Of a stretch of DNA of 64,000 nt, positions 26,995 through 34,895 are shown one piece after another (within the stretch, counting starts at the first letter, position 1; every line of letters starts with the position of its first letter). The stretch is taken from NCBI GenBank assembly GCA_029261875.1, contig JAJDAL010000024.1, positions 1 to 64,000 on the forward strand. Reading direction: 5' to 3'. The position numbers were made by a program, and so were the translations under genes. The notes under the pieces are model-generated. The model was not told the DNA's origin. It worked only from the letters and a program-made list of their open reading frames with translations, and searched no databases. The stretch is from Deltaproteobacteria bacterium. Lineage in GTDB: Bacteria; Myxococcota_A; UBA9160; JAJDAL01.

Positions 26995-28420
26995 GATCTC
27001 CCTCGAACTTCTTCGCGATCGCGTCCTCAGCGAGTACGCGCGATTTCCGAAGTCGATCGGCCGCTACCAGATCCGCGGCGAGCTGGGGCGGGGTGGTATG
27101 GGGGTCGTCTACGACGCCGTCGATCCCGCGTTGCGACGGCCGGTGGCGATCAAGGTCATCCGCGAGGAAATTCTGGACCCAAAGCGCCAGGAGCGCCTCA
27201 CGCGCCATTTCGAAAAAGAGATGTACGCCACCAGCGAGATCTTCCATCCGAATGTGGTTTCCATTCTCGACGCCGGAAGCTTCGAGCGCGATGGACAGGT
27301 TCATGCCTTCTACGTCATGGAGCGCGTTGCGGGACCATCCCTCGAAGAACGGTTGGCAGAAAAAGGCGTGCTTTCGCGAAACCAGGCCCTGAAGCTGGCC
27401 GCATCGATTGCTCGCGGTCTTGCGGCGGCCCACGACCACTCGATCATCCATCGGGACCTGAAGCCCGCCAACGTGATGCTGCCCGCCAATGCACCTCCCA
27501 AGATCGCCGATTTCGGACTGTGCGGGTTCCTGTCGAACAGCGGAGAGTCGGGGAGCGGTGAGTTCGTGGGGAGCCCCGATTACATCGCGCCCGAACAGAT
27601 CGAGCACAAGCCCTGCACCCACGCGACGGACTTCTTCTCCCTGGGCGTCATCCTGGTCCGCATGCTCACGGGAAACACACCGTTTTCCGCGGACTCGCTT
27701 CACGCGCACTTCCGGCGCGTCCTCGAAGACGTCCCGGATGCGATCGATCGGATCGATCGCGATCTCCAACCGCTCGTGAATCGGCTGCTTGCGAAGCGCG
27801 CGGAAGACCGTCCCGGATCGGCGATCGAGATTGCCGAAGAGCTGGAAGCACTCGCCCAGCCTTCGGATCCACCGGAATCGAAATTCGCCTTCGTCCGATC
27901 GCTGTCGGCCCAGAAGAAGATCGGCCTTCTCCTCGCCATCTTCGGCCTCTTGATCGGAGCCATGAGCGTGTCGTTCGGTTTGCGCAACGAATTGGTCGCT
28001 CTCGACCGATATGCCGAGGCGCAACTACACGAGATCGAAAATCAGAAAGATCGCCAACGTACGTTGATTCCTCGGCTCGTCGCCCTCGTCGAAAGCACGA
28101 CCGGGGGTAGCGCGCACCGGCTGGATGAAGAACCCGGATCTCGCATTCATCCGCAGATCGAAGAGCTGGCTCGCCAGTTCCCAACCCTTCGATCCGACCA
28201 TCAATTCATGGCACTCAGCTTCGAGATCGTTGGTGCTGAGAACCGCGTTGCCTTGGAGCGCACGCGCTACAACGACGCCATTCGAGAACTGAACCAACGA
28301 CTGGCCCAACTCCCCTGGCGGTTCTTCGCCCGCGGGATCGAAGCGCGCCCATTCATCGGCTCGCCCCCGAACACCTTGGAAAGCGCCAAGCTGGAACTCA
28401 CGAGGGGCATCGAAGGTTGA
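26978..28420 (+). CDS. Membrane-anchored Ser/Thr protein kinase
   Basis: 480-aa Hanks-type kinase. Kinase domain about 30-295: glycine loop GELGRGGMGVVYDA, Lys59 in VAIKVI, catalytic HRDLKPANV with Asp160, DFG at 178-180, SPDYIAPEQ in the activation segment. A single membrane segment lies at about 313-335 (KKIGLLLAIFGLLIGAMSV), followed by a predicted periplasmic domain of about 140 residues that starts as a coiled coil. It overlaps the sigma factor gene upstream (17 bases) and the TPM-domain gene downstream (TTGA), so all three are coupled. A link from envelope signal to kinase to sigma factor is likely but inferred. Confidence 0.93.
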   Translation: MTSLPEISLELLRDRVLSEYARFPKSIGRYQIRGELGRGGMGVVYDAVDPALRRPVAIKVIREEILDPKRQERLTRHFEKEMYATSEIFHPNVVSILDAGSFERDGQVHAFYVMERVAGPSLEERLAEKGVLSRNQALKLAASIARGLAAAHDHSIIHRDLKPANVMLPANAPPKIADFGLCGFLSNSGESGSGEFVGSPDYIAPEQIEHKPCTHATDFFSLGVILVRMLTGNTPFSADSLHAHFRRVLEDVPDAIDRIDRDLQPLVNRLLAKRAEDRPGSAIEIAEELEALAQPSDPPESKFAFVRSLSAQKKIGLLLAIFGLLIGAMSVSFGLRNELVALDRYAEAQLHEIENQKDRQRTLIPRLVALVESTTGGSAHRLDEEPGSRIHPQIEELARQFPTLRSDHQFMALSFEIVGAENRVALERTRYNDAIRELNQRLAQLPWRFFARGIEARPFIGSPPNTLESAKLELTRGIEG

Positions 28421-29487
28421 AGCGCTTCGGAATCTCCATCGCCCTGGCGGCGGCCGTTTTCGCCTGGCACCTGCTCGCTGGCAACCCGAGCGGCGCATCG
28501 CGCGGGAGAATCGACGACGCCATCGGTCTCTTGAGCGATTCGGACCGCGCTGCTCTCGAAGATCGCCTCGAGCTCTTTTCCAAAGAAACGGCGATCGACG
28601 CGCGCTTTCTCTTTACGCCCGTTCCACGGGAGACCCACCTGGCGATTTTCGCCGCGAATCGTTTCGACGAAATGAAGCTTGGAAGCCAAAGCCCCGGTCA
28701 ACGCGCGCTCCTCTTCGTTTACGATACGCGCGGGGAATCCCTGCGAATCCATTCGAACTACGACCTCGAGTCGAATCTCCCGGATTCACTCGTGGGATAC
28801 TTCATTCACGAACACGCTCGGTACCTCTTCGACGACGGCGATCCCGCGTTCGCGCTCTTGCTGGCGATTCGAATGCTGCAGGACCACTTTCGGTATCAAC
28901 AACTCGCCGGGTCATTCCAGCCCGATGGGTTTCGCGCATTGCGGGCACTTCGGCACCGAGCCGGTGGCGGCGGCGCACAGGCCCATGCGCCCATTTCGGA
29001 AAAGACCCTGGAAGCCTTTCCCGCGATCCCGGAATCCCCCGGTTACGGGGATGCGGCCGGAGCGACCGTCGAGGAGACCTTCGCAACCTATCTGGATTGG
29101 CTGGGACGCGGACAATTCGATCCGAACGCCGCGTTCCTGACCGAGGGAAGCCGAAGACTCGTCGCGCAATGGCCCATGACGCCCGGCTATCTCGATTACT
29201 TGTACCTGCGGGACTTTCCGCACGAATTCCAATCCCTCGTGCGCGGAGACCGGGCGATCCTGTTCAGCACGAGTAGCCCGTTCGTATCCCCTCATTTATT
29301 CCGCAGAACCGGCGGCGTCTGGCAGATGGACCTCGAAGCCGAGGCCCAACTCGTCCTCTCGGTCGCCGGGGGCCCGCTCAGCTGGACCCTCGCCGATGCG
29401 GAAAACGCTTTCTCCGCATTCGAGGAGGAGCTGATCTCGGTCGGCGGATTCACCCGGCTCGCCCGGGGGGACAACCGCCAGCTCTAG
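28417..29487 (+). CDS. Exported TPM-domain (YgcG-like) protein
   Basis: 356-aa protein with a TTG start that overlaps the kinase stop (TTGA) and a GAGGGG box upstream. The N-terminus is a signal peptide or anchor ([20 protein letters not shown]). Residues about 32-170 match the TPM fold: [39 protein letters not shown]. This is a domain found in thylakoid TLP18.3 and in bacterial YgcG-type envelope proteins. The second half (about 190-356) is a separate alpha/beta region I do not recognise ([29 protein letters not shown]). Third or fourth gene of the sigma/kinase operon; likely acts outside the inner membrane. Confidence 0.75.
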   Translation: MKRFGISIALAAAVFAWHLLAGNPSGASRGRIDDAIGLLSDSDRAALEDRLELFSKETAIDARFLFTPVPRETHLAIFAANRFDEMKLGSQSPGQRALLFVYDTRGESLRIHSNYDLESNLPDSLVGYFIHEHARYLFDDGDPAFALLLAIRMLQDHFRYQQLAGSFQPDGFRALRALRHRAGGGGAQAHAPISEKTLEAFPAIPESPGYGDAAGATVEETFATYLDWLGRGQFDPNAAFLTEGSRRLVAQWPMTPGYLDYLYLRDFPHEFQSLVRGDRAILFSTSSPFVSPHLFRRTGGVWQMDLEAEAQLVLSVAGGPLSWTLADAENAFSAFEEELISVGGFTRLARGDNRQL

Positions 29488-29498
29488 GCCGATTGCCA

Positions 29499-29519
29499 GC
29501 CCAGGTTCGCCGGGCCTTT
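29499..29519 (+). terminator. Intrinsic terminator-like UUCG hairpin
   Basis: GCCCaGG-TTCG-CCGGGC followed by CTTTCCC, 11 bases after the TPM gene stop. One bulged A; the TTCG tetraloop is very stable. It should end the sigma/kinase operon. Confidence 0.55.
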
Positions 29520-29758
29520 CCCGTGAAAGCCAGAACCCGGCGGGGAGACGAAAAAGAGACCTTCCCGCCCCCCCCCCAGCAGGTCCGACTTGCTTTCGGT
29601 CGCGATATTGCGCAGACTCCGGCGCACGATCTACCGTTTTGGCCTGCCTTTTAGCTACCCGTCCGGGTTCCCTGGACGACCGATTCAAGACAACCACGAC
29701 GACCAGATTGTTCGGTACCGCGCCCGATTTGCGCGGGGCATTCATTGAGGAGGCCAAA

Positions 29759-29962
29759 ATGCCTATTGGAACAGTCAAGTTTTTCAACACAGCCAAGGGA
29801 TTCGGATTCATTCAACCTGAAGACGGCGCGAAAGATGTTTTCGTGCACATCAGTGCGGTTGAGCAATCCGGCATGGGAACGCTGGACGAAGGTCAGCGCG
29901 TCAGCTTCGAAGTCGTTACGGAACGAGGCAAGCCCGCAGCCGGAAATCTGAAGCCCGCATAG
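29759..29962 (+). CDS. Cold shock protein (CspA family)
   Basis: 67-aa single OB-fold RNA chaperone. RNP1 (KGFGFIQP) and RNP2 (DVFVHIS) are intact, and length is standard. The ATG at 29759 has a strong TTGAGGAGG box 7 bases upstream. The gap back to the TPM terminator is about 240 bases, which fits the long regulatory leader usual for csp genes, though I cannot place its promoter. A terminator follows. Transcribed alone. Confidence 0.96.
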   Translation: MPIGTVKFFNTAKGFGFIQPEDGAKDVFVHISAVEQSGMGTLDEGQRVSFEVVTERGKPAAGNLKPA

Positions 29963-30003
29963 TTGGGTTCATTCGCGCCGTTCGCGGTGCGAGCTTGAGA
30001 AGC

Positions 30004-30040
30004 GAGAAGGCGGTCCAGTCGGGCCGCCTTTTCTATTTCT
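30004..30040 (+). terminator. Intrinsic terminator of the csp gene
   Basis: AAGGCGG-(loop)-CCGCCTT followed by TTCTATTTCT, about 45 bases after the csp stop: a stem with a U-rich tail. Confidence 0.75.
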
Positions 30041-30174
30041 GCTGCCATGTTTGAGAATTCTTGAGCTTTCCTGAGAGCGCCCGCGGGTATGTTGCTGACC
30101 CATGAACTTCGCGTTCATCGGGGTAGGTGCCGTCCATGTGGGTACCGGTCCGAAGCTGGACGCCGGGCGGATCA

Positions 30175-31659
30175 ATGGGAGACGAGAACACCCTCCTCGA
30201 CGCGAGTGCAGCGCGACACTTCCTGCGCAGAACGGGATTCGGCGCACTTCCCGAAGAGATTTCCGATTACGCGGGACTCACGCGAGGCCAGGCCGCCGAC
30301 TTGCGACTCGGGTTCAAGCGTTCCCGCTACAAGCCCGGAAGCGGAAAAGACCTCTTCAAAGTCCAGGATCGCTATCTGTCTTTCCTGCTCAAGAGACGCA
30401 CTCCGGGCCTCCAGGAGAAACTCACGCTCTTCTGGCACGACCATTTCTCGACCAACAACGCAGGTGTCGGAAATCCGCGACTGATGAGTTTGCAGAACCG
30501 GCTTCTGCGTAACAACTGCAAGGGAAACTTCAGAGACCTCGTGAAAGAGATCGGACGTGACGTGGCGATGGTCGAGTTTCTCGACACCCAGGACAATCAC
30601 AAGTCCGAACCCAATGAGAATTACGGACGCGAGCTCCTCGAACTCTTCACCCTCGGTGTCCACGACTTTTCGGGAAGCGAAAACTACCGCCAATCCGACA
30701 TCGTGCAGATTGCCCGGGCCTTCAGCGGTTGGCGCTACATTCCGCAGAAGTACAAACTCTACTTCGATCCCACCCAACACGACTTCACGATCGAATTCCC
30801 GGGCCGCGGACCCAAAACGATTTTCACGGACGTCGGGGGATGGGGTCCAGCGGGACGGTCCTTTGACGACCTGGGCGAGGGCGAGCCGGAAATCGATCGC
30901 GTAGTCGACATCCTCTTCGATCACACGGATACGGATGGCAAGAACACCGTGGCCCGTCGCACCGCGCGCCGGCTGCTCGAATGCTTCGCGCATGGGGGCT
31001 ACGCAGATCCCGTCTACGCGCAGCCCGCCGTCGACGCCGTGATTGCCGAATCCGGATTCGACCAGCACTTCGAGCTCGAACCCCTGATCCGGGCGATCCT
31101 GGTCAACGACGCCTTCTACGAGACCCATTCGTCCGCCCCCCACGGCCCAGGAACCCGGAAGTCCGTCAAGTGGCCCGTCGACTTCGTGATCAGCACGCTT
31201 CGCATGCTCGACATCAAGCCGAAGAAGCAGCGCGTGTGGGGGGGAAGTTTCATCACACTTCGCGAACACGTGGCGCGCATCGGACAGAGTCCCATGGAAC
31301 CGCCCAGTGTGTTCGGTTGGGACTGGGAGAACGCCTGGATCACGACGGGCTCCGTCCTCGCCCGCAGCGCCTTTGCGCGTGATATCGCGACGACCCGCGT
31401 CGGCGGGAAGTCCACGCGTCTTCGACCGACGGAACGCATCGATCCCAACCTCACGGATCCGGGCGCGATCGTCGATGCAGCCTGCGAAGTCTTGGGTATC
31501 GCGGACCAATTGATTTCCGCCGAACGCACGGCGTTCATCGACTATCTCACCTCCGAGGGCGGCGGCCCCCTCGACCTACAGGACGAAGACTTCGTCGACC
31601 GCAAACTGAACGGACTGTTCGGTCTGCTGATTCAGTGTGCGGCGTATCAAGTGCATTGA
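30175..31659 (+). CDS. DUF1800 family protein
   Basis: About 494-aa protein of the DUF1800 family (PF08811), found almost always next to a DUF1501 partner. Conserved features are present: HFLRRTGFGA near the N-terminus, LTLFWHDHFSTNN, NENYGRELLELFTLGV, and AFSGWRY. The biochemical role is not established; the pair is thought to act at or beyond the cytoplasmic membrane. I start at ATG 30175 (MGDENTLLDASAARHFL), the usual family N-terminus; a GTG at 30127 or ATG at 30136 is possible. The partner gene starts 13 bases after the stop. Confidence 0.85.
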   Translation: MGDENTLLDASAARHFLRRTGFGALPEEISDYAGLTRGQAADLRLGFKRSRYKPGSGKDLFKVQDRYLSFLLKRRTPGLQEKLTLFWHDHFSTNNAGVGNPRLMSLQNRLLRNNCKGNFRDLVKEIGRDVAMVEFLDTQDNHKSEPNENYGRELLELFTLGVHDFSGSENYRQSDIVQIARAFSGWRYIPQKYKLYFDPTQHDFTIEFPGRGPKTIFTDVGGWGPAGRSFDDLGEGEPEIDRVVDILFDHTDTDGKNTVARRTARRLLECFAHGGYADPVYAQPAVDAVIAESGFDQHFELEPLIRAILVNDAFYETHSSAPHGPGTRKSVKWPVDFVISTLRMLDIKPKKQRVWGGSFITLREHVARIGQSPMEPPSVFGWDWENAWITTGSVLARSAFARDIATTRVGGKSTRLRPTERIDPNLTDPGAIVDAACEVLGIADQLISAERTAFIDYLTSEGGGPLDLQDEDFVDRKLNGLFGLLIQCAAYQVH

Positions 31660-31672
31660 CGGAAGGTTCAGT

Positions 31673-33073
31673 ATGGCGATCTCGAGAAGACAATTTCTCG
31701 CCCGAACCGGGCTGGCCTCGGGCAGTTTGCTACTGCCCTCCTGGCTCGCCAATCCGTTCGTCCGGTCGGCCTGGGCGGCAGCCACGGGAAAGTCCGTGGT
31801 GGTGATCCATTTGAATGGCGGAAACGACGCGCTCAACACCGTGACACCCATCGACGACGGCGCCGGCACGCTGCGCACGGATTACGAGTTGAATCGAAAC
31901 AATCTTCGTTTGCCTGCGGGCGGCCTCTTGCCGATCGGAAGCGACGCCAATACGGGGGCGCAGCTGGGTTTGAACCCGGCCCTCTCGGGTGTGAAGGCCC
32001 TGTTCGATCTCGGAAAGTGCGCGATCGTTCAGGGCTGCGGTTACCCCGAGGCCCGGCTGTCTCACGACGGCTCGAATCAGGTGTGGCGCACGGGCTATCC
32101 CGTCAACTCCGCCCCCTCGCCCAACGGCTGGGTGGGCAATTCCCTGATCGAACTCGGCTATCTGGGCACCGACATCCCCGCCGTGAACATCGGCGCGAAC
32201 ATTGCGCCCTCCTTCCGACAAGCGGTGACCAACGTCCTGGCGTTCGAGAGTCTCGACGATTTCGGATTCCCCTACGACCCAGACCACCCCACCGACGATG
32301 CGGCCAAGCGCGCGTGCTTCGCCGCCCAATGCAACGAAGCAACCCTGGCGGGCCAACCCCAGCTTTCGTACTTCGGGTCGACGGGAAACTCGGCCCTTCT
32401 AGCCACCGAGGCGTTCGTGGAAAGCTATCTGAATGACCGCGCCACTTGGGCGAGTCAATACGGCGGTCTCGGGAGTGCGGCGGCGCACGATCTTCGCGAA
32501 GTCGCGAAAGTCATGTACGGCGTTTCCCTCGGCGTTCCCGGTATGGAGACGCGCTACTTCCAGGTCTCGGTGGGCGGCTTCGACACGCATTCGAATCAAG
32601 GAGCCGGGGATCCCGGCGGTCGCCACTACGAACTCTTGAAGAGCTTCGGCGACGCAGTGCAGCTCTTCTACGACGACTGCGCGGACATGGGGATCGTCGA
32701 CGATACGCTGATTCTGGTCTGGAGCGATTTTGGTCGCCGGGTCAAACAGAACGGCAACGGCACGGATCACGGCACCCTCGGCCCGGTTTTTCTGTTCGGG
32801 GGCAGTGTCATCGGTGGCCTCTACGGAAACCACCCCGACATCTCGCCCGCCGGCCTCGACCCACAGGGAAACATGGCCTACTCCCAGGCCCCTGCGAACC
32901 CCTACCGACCGACGGACTTTCGCGACGTCTACGGTACGGTTCTCGCGCGCTGGTTGTGCCTACCCGAAGCGACGATCCTCTCCCAGATCCTTCCGCCCGA
33001 ACCCATCGGCTTCGACCCCAACGCGTATTGGGTGGACGGAAACCACAACTTCAATCTGGGCTTCATCGCCTGA
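31673..33073 (+). CDS. DUF1501 family Tat-exported protein
   Basis: 466-aa protein of the DUF1501 family (PF07394), related to the alkaline-phosphatase/sulfatase fold. A twin-arginine signal is at the start (MAISRRQFLARTGLASG), so it is probably exported folded with a cofactor or metal. Family motifs: VVVIHLNGGNDALNTV, SHDGSNQVWRTG, VGGFDTHSNQGAG, and LVWSDFGRRVKQN. ATG 31673 has a GGAAGG box. It is the tight downstream partner of DUF1800, and coexpression of the two is expected. The true reaction is unknown. Confidence 0.88.
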   Translation: MAISRRQFLARTGLASGSLLLPSWLANPFVRSAWAAATGKSVVVIHLNGGNDALNTVTPIDDGAGTLRTDYELNRNNLRLPAGGLLPIGSDANTGAQLGLNPALSGVKALFDLGKCAIVQGCGYPEARLSHDGSNQVWRTGYPVNSAPSPNGWVGNSLIELGYLGTDIPAVNIGANIAPSFRQAVTNVLAFESLDDFGFPYDPDHPTDDAAKRACFAAQCNEATLAGQPQLSYFGSTGNSALLATEAFVESYLNDRATWASQYGGLGSAAAHDLREVAKVMYGVSLGVPGMETRYFQVSVGGFDTHSNQGAGDPGGRHYELLKSFGDAVQLFYDDCADMGIVDDTLILVWSDFGRRVKQNGNGTDHGTLGPVFLFGGSVIGGLYGNHPDISPAGLDPQGNMAYSQAPANPYRPTDFRDVYGTVLARWLCLPEATILSQILPPEPIGFDPNAYWVDGNHNFNLGFIA

Positions 33074-33075
33074 CT

Positions 33076-33504
33076 TCACGTCGCCCTTTGCCGCAGTGCC
33101 GCACAGGATGCGGCGTAGAGCAGGAAGCCAAGAGGGCCGAAGAAGATCGCCGTGAACAAGACCGGTGAGACCCAGACCGGGTGAATGCCCCTTTCCCTCG
33201 CATCCAGAAAGATCCAACGGCCCACGAAGAGATCGAACGCTCCCGCATAGGCCCAGAACAGACTCGCCGCCCAGGGCGCCCCCATGAGCCGGGCCAGACC
33301 TTCCGGATTCGCGTCGCCGAAAGCGCCTACCAGCTGGGGAACGTTCGGTGCGGCGAGAAGCAGGTAGCAGACGACCGGCGGCAGAATGATCCAGGGCGAT
33401 GCGACCATTCGCAGCGTCCGTTCCGCGCGTGGAAACACGATCATCGCGAACCAAAACGGAAGCACGGCGAGGGCCGAACCGTGAAACAGGATGTCCATCC
33501 ACAT
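33076..33504 (-). CDS. ABA4-like (DUF4281) membrane protein
   Basis: 142-aa four-helix membrane protein of the PF14108 type, related to plant ABA4 (neoxanthin formation). Segments: FHGSALAVLPFWFAMIVF, SPWIILPPVVCYLLLAA, a central loop (GAFGDANPEGLARLMG), WAASLFWAYAGAFDLFVGRW, and VSPVLFTAIFFGPLGFLLY. GGGAGGGG is 7 bases before the ATG at 33504, which rejects the longer upstream frame. The function in bacteria is unknown. It converges on the DUF1501 gene with only 2 bases between stops and is divergent from the probable selenoprotein gene. Confidence 0.8.
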   Translation of the reverse strand: MWMDILFHGSALAVLPFWFAMIVFPRAERTLRMVASPWIILPPVVCYLLLAAPNVPQLVGAFGDANPEGLARLMGAPWAASLFWAYAGAFDLFVGRWIFLDARERGIHPVWVSPVLFTAIFFGPLGFLLYAASCAALRQRAT

Positions 33505-33634
33505 GTCGCAACCCCTCCCCGTGGACTGAGACCGGATAGTGGCATCCGAAGGCGCAGATGCGAAGCCGATTCTCTCGCTTTCGGACCCGCGGCGTTTCTC
33601 GGCTATTCTGGTCGGGCGACTGACTGGAGGACCC

Positions 33635-34831
33635 ATGGAGCCGTTCCGCTTCGACGCAAGCCCCGACCCGATCCGATCCGATCTCCAGGAGGCGTACCGA
33701 CGTGCCTGGGCCCACATCGCGGGACCGGGAACCTGGCTCACGGGATCCGAACGCGTCGCGATCGCCGGGGAAACCCGTCGCGCCCGCAGCTGCGACCTCT
33801 GTGCCGAGCGCAAAGCTGCGCTGTCCCCTTTCTCCGTCGGGAAAGAACACACCGCCACCCCGAATCTATCCGTCCCGCTACTGGACCTCGTTCATCGCGT
33901 CACGACCGACGCGGCCCGACTGAGCGAAAAATGGTACCGGGGACTTCTTCAGCAGGGTTTGACGCCGGACGCCTACGTCGAAGCGTTGGGGGTAACGGTC
34001 ATCACCATCAGTATCGATCGTTTCCATCATGCCCTGGGTTTGCCCCTGGAGCCCCTACCCGATCCGCAACCGGGTGAACCGACTCGCGTTCGCCCCGAGA
34101 ATGTCGTCGAGACCGAGGCCTGGGTTCCCATGCAGGCTTCGCGGGCCATCACCCGCCTGGTAGGCCTCCCTCCGGGACCGGCTCCCTATGTTCTCCGCGC
34201 ATTGAGTCTGGTGCCCGCGGAACTCAAAGCTTGGATGGGGGTCGGCGCCGCCCAATACCTCGGCCCCCAGGATATGCTGCGCTTCGATCAAACCCGTGCC
34301 ATCGACCGCTCGCAGATCGAACTCGTGGCGGGCCGCGTGTCCGCTCTGAACGAATGCTTCTACTGAACGTCTTCCCACGCGGTGATGCTCCGTGCGAGCA
34401 TCGAGTACTCGGGCAGCGAAGGCGAACTTCAAGGCATCCGCGAAGGCGCCAAGGCGGGAGACGCGGGCATCACACACGGTGAGCGGCTCACGACGTTCGT
34501 CGACGCTGCGGTCCAGGGCGACCCCGCCGAGCTTGCCAGCGCACGCGACGCCCTGCGACAAGCGGCCGGCTCCGCGGCCCTCGTCGACGCCGCGGCGGTG
34601 ATCGGGAATTTCGAACGTATGGTGCGAATCGCCGATGGGACCGGAATTCCGCTGGACGGAATGACGAACGCCATGTCGAGCGACATTCGCGAAGACCTGG
34701 GCCTCGAATCCTACGAGAGCCGTCGCCTCACCCGCGCTCGAAGTGTCGGTCAGTTCCTGGGACCGGCGATTCGGGGGCTCGCGCTCGCGGGCATGCGGTT
34801 TGCGGGCCGCCGATCACGCCAGAAAAAGTAG
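33635..34831 (+). CDS. AhpD-like (carboxymuconolactone decarboxylase fold) selenoprotein with in-frame UGA
   Basis: 398-aa reading frame if TGA at 34364-34366 is decoded as Sec (residue 244). It is read by others as two ORFs (stop at 34366; restart at 34382), but both are in the same frame. Around the TGA the sequence is NECFY-Sec-TSSHAVML, which reproduces the AhpD active site CxxCxxxH with Sec in place of the second Cys. Glu229 sits 12 residues before Cys241, as Glu118 and Cys130 in mycobacterial AhpD, and His248 fits His137. Downstream sequence continues as normal helical protein. A 7-bp hairpin starts 18 bases after the TGA. TGGAGG precedes the ATG at 33635. A thiol/selenol peroxidase or disulfide reductase role is inferred. 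Needs SelA/B/C/D elsewhere in the genome. Confidence 0.82.
34384..34402 (+). promoter_or_regulatory. SECIS-like hairpin downstream of the in-frame UGA
   Basis: GATGCTC-CGTGC-GAGCATC: perfect 7-bp stem, 5-base loop with G at loop position 2. The loop starts 25 bases after the UGA. Bacterial SECIS elements have a short stem-loop at about this distance with a G among the first loop bases, so it fits the known pattern. Confidence 0.65.
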
Positions 34832-34895
34832 AGGTTCCCCGGTGTCGGTCGAGCGACGTCGAGTCGTCTGCGATCGTCCGAGATAGAAACCCGAT

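Noticed and set aside
29568-29577. Run of ten C upstream of csp
   Set aside because: Homopolymer in non-coding DNA with no promoter or frame to vary; may also be a sequencing weak spot.
34382-34831. Independent small gene starting at GTG 34382
   Set aside because: It has no ribosome binding site, begins inside the AhpD active site and continues the upstream frame; better explained as the second part of a selenoprotein.
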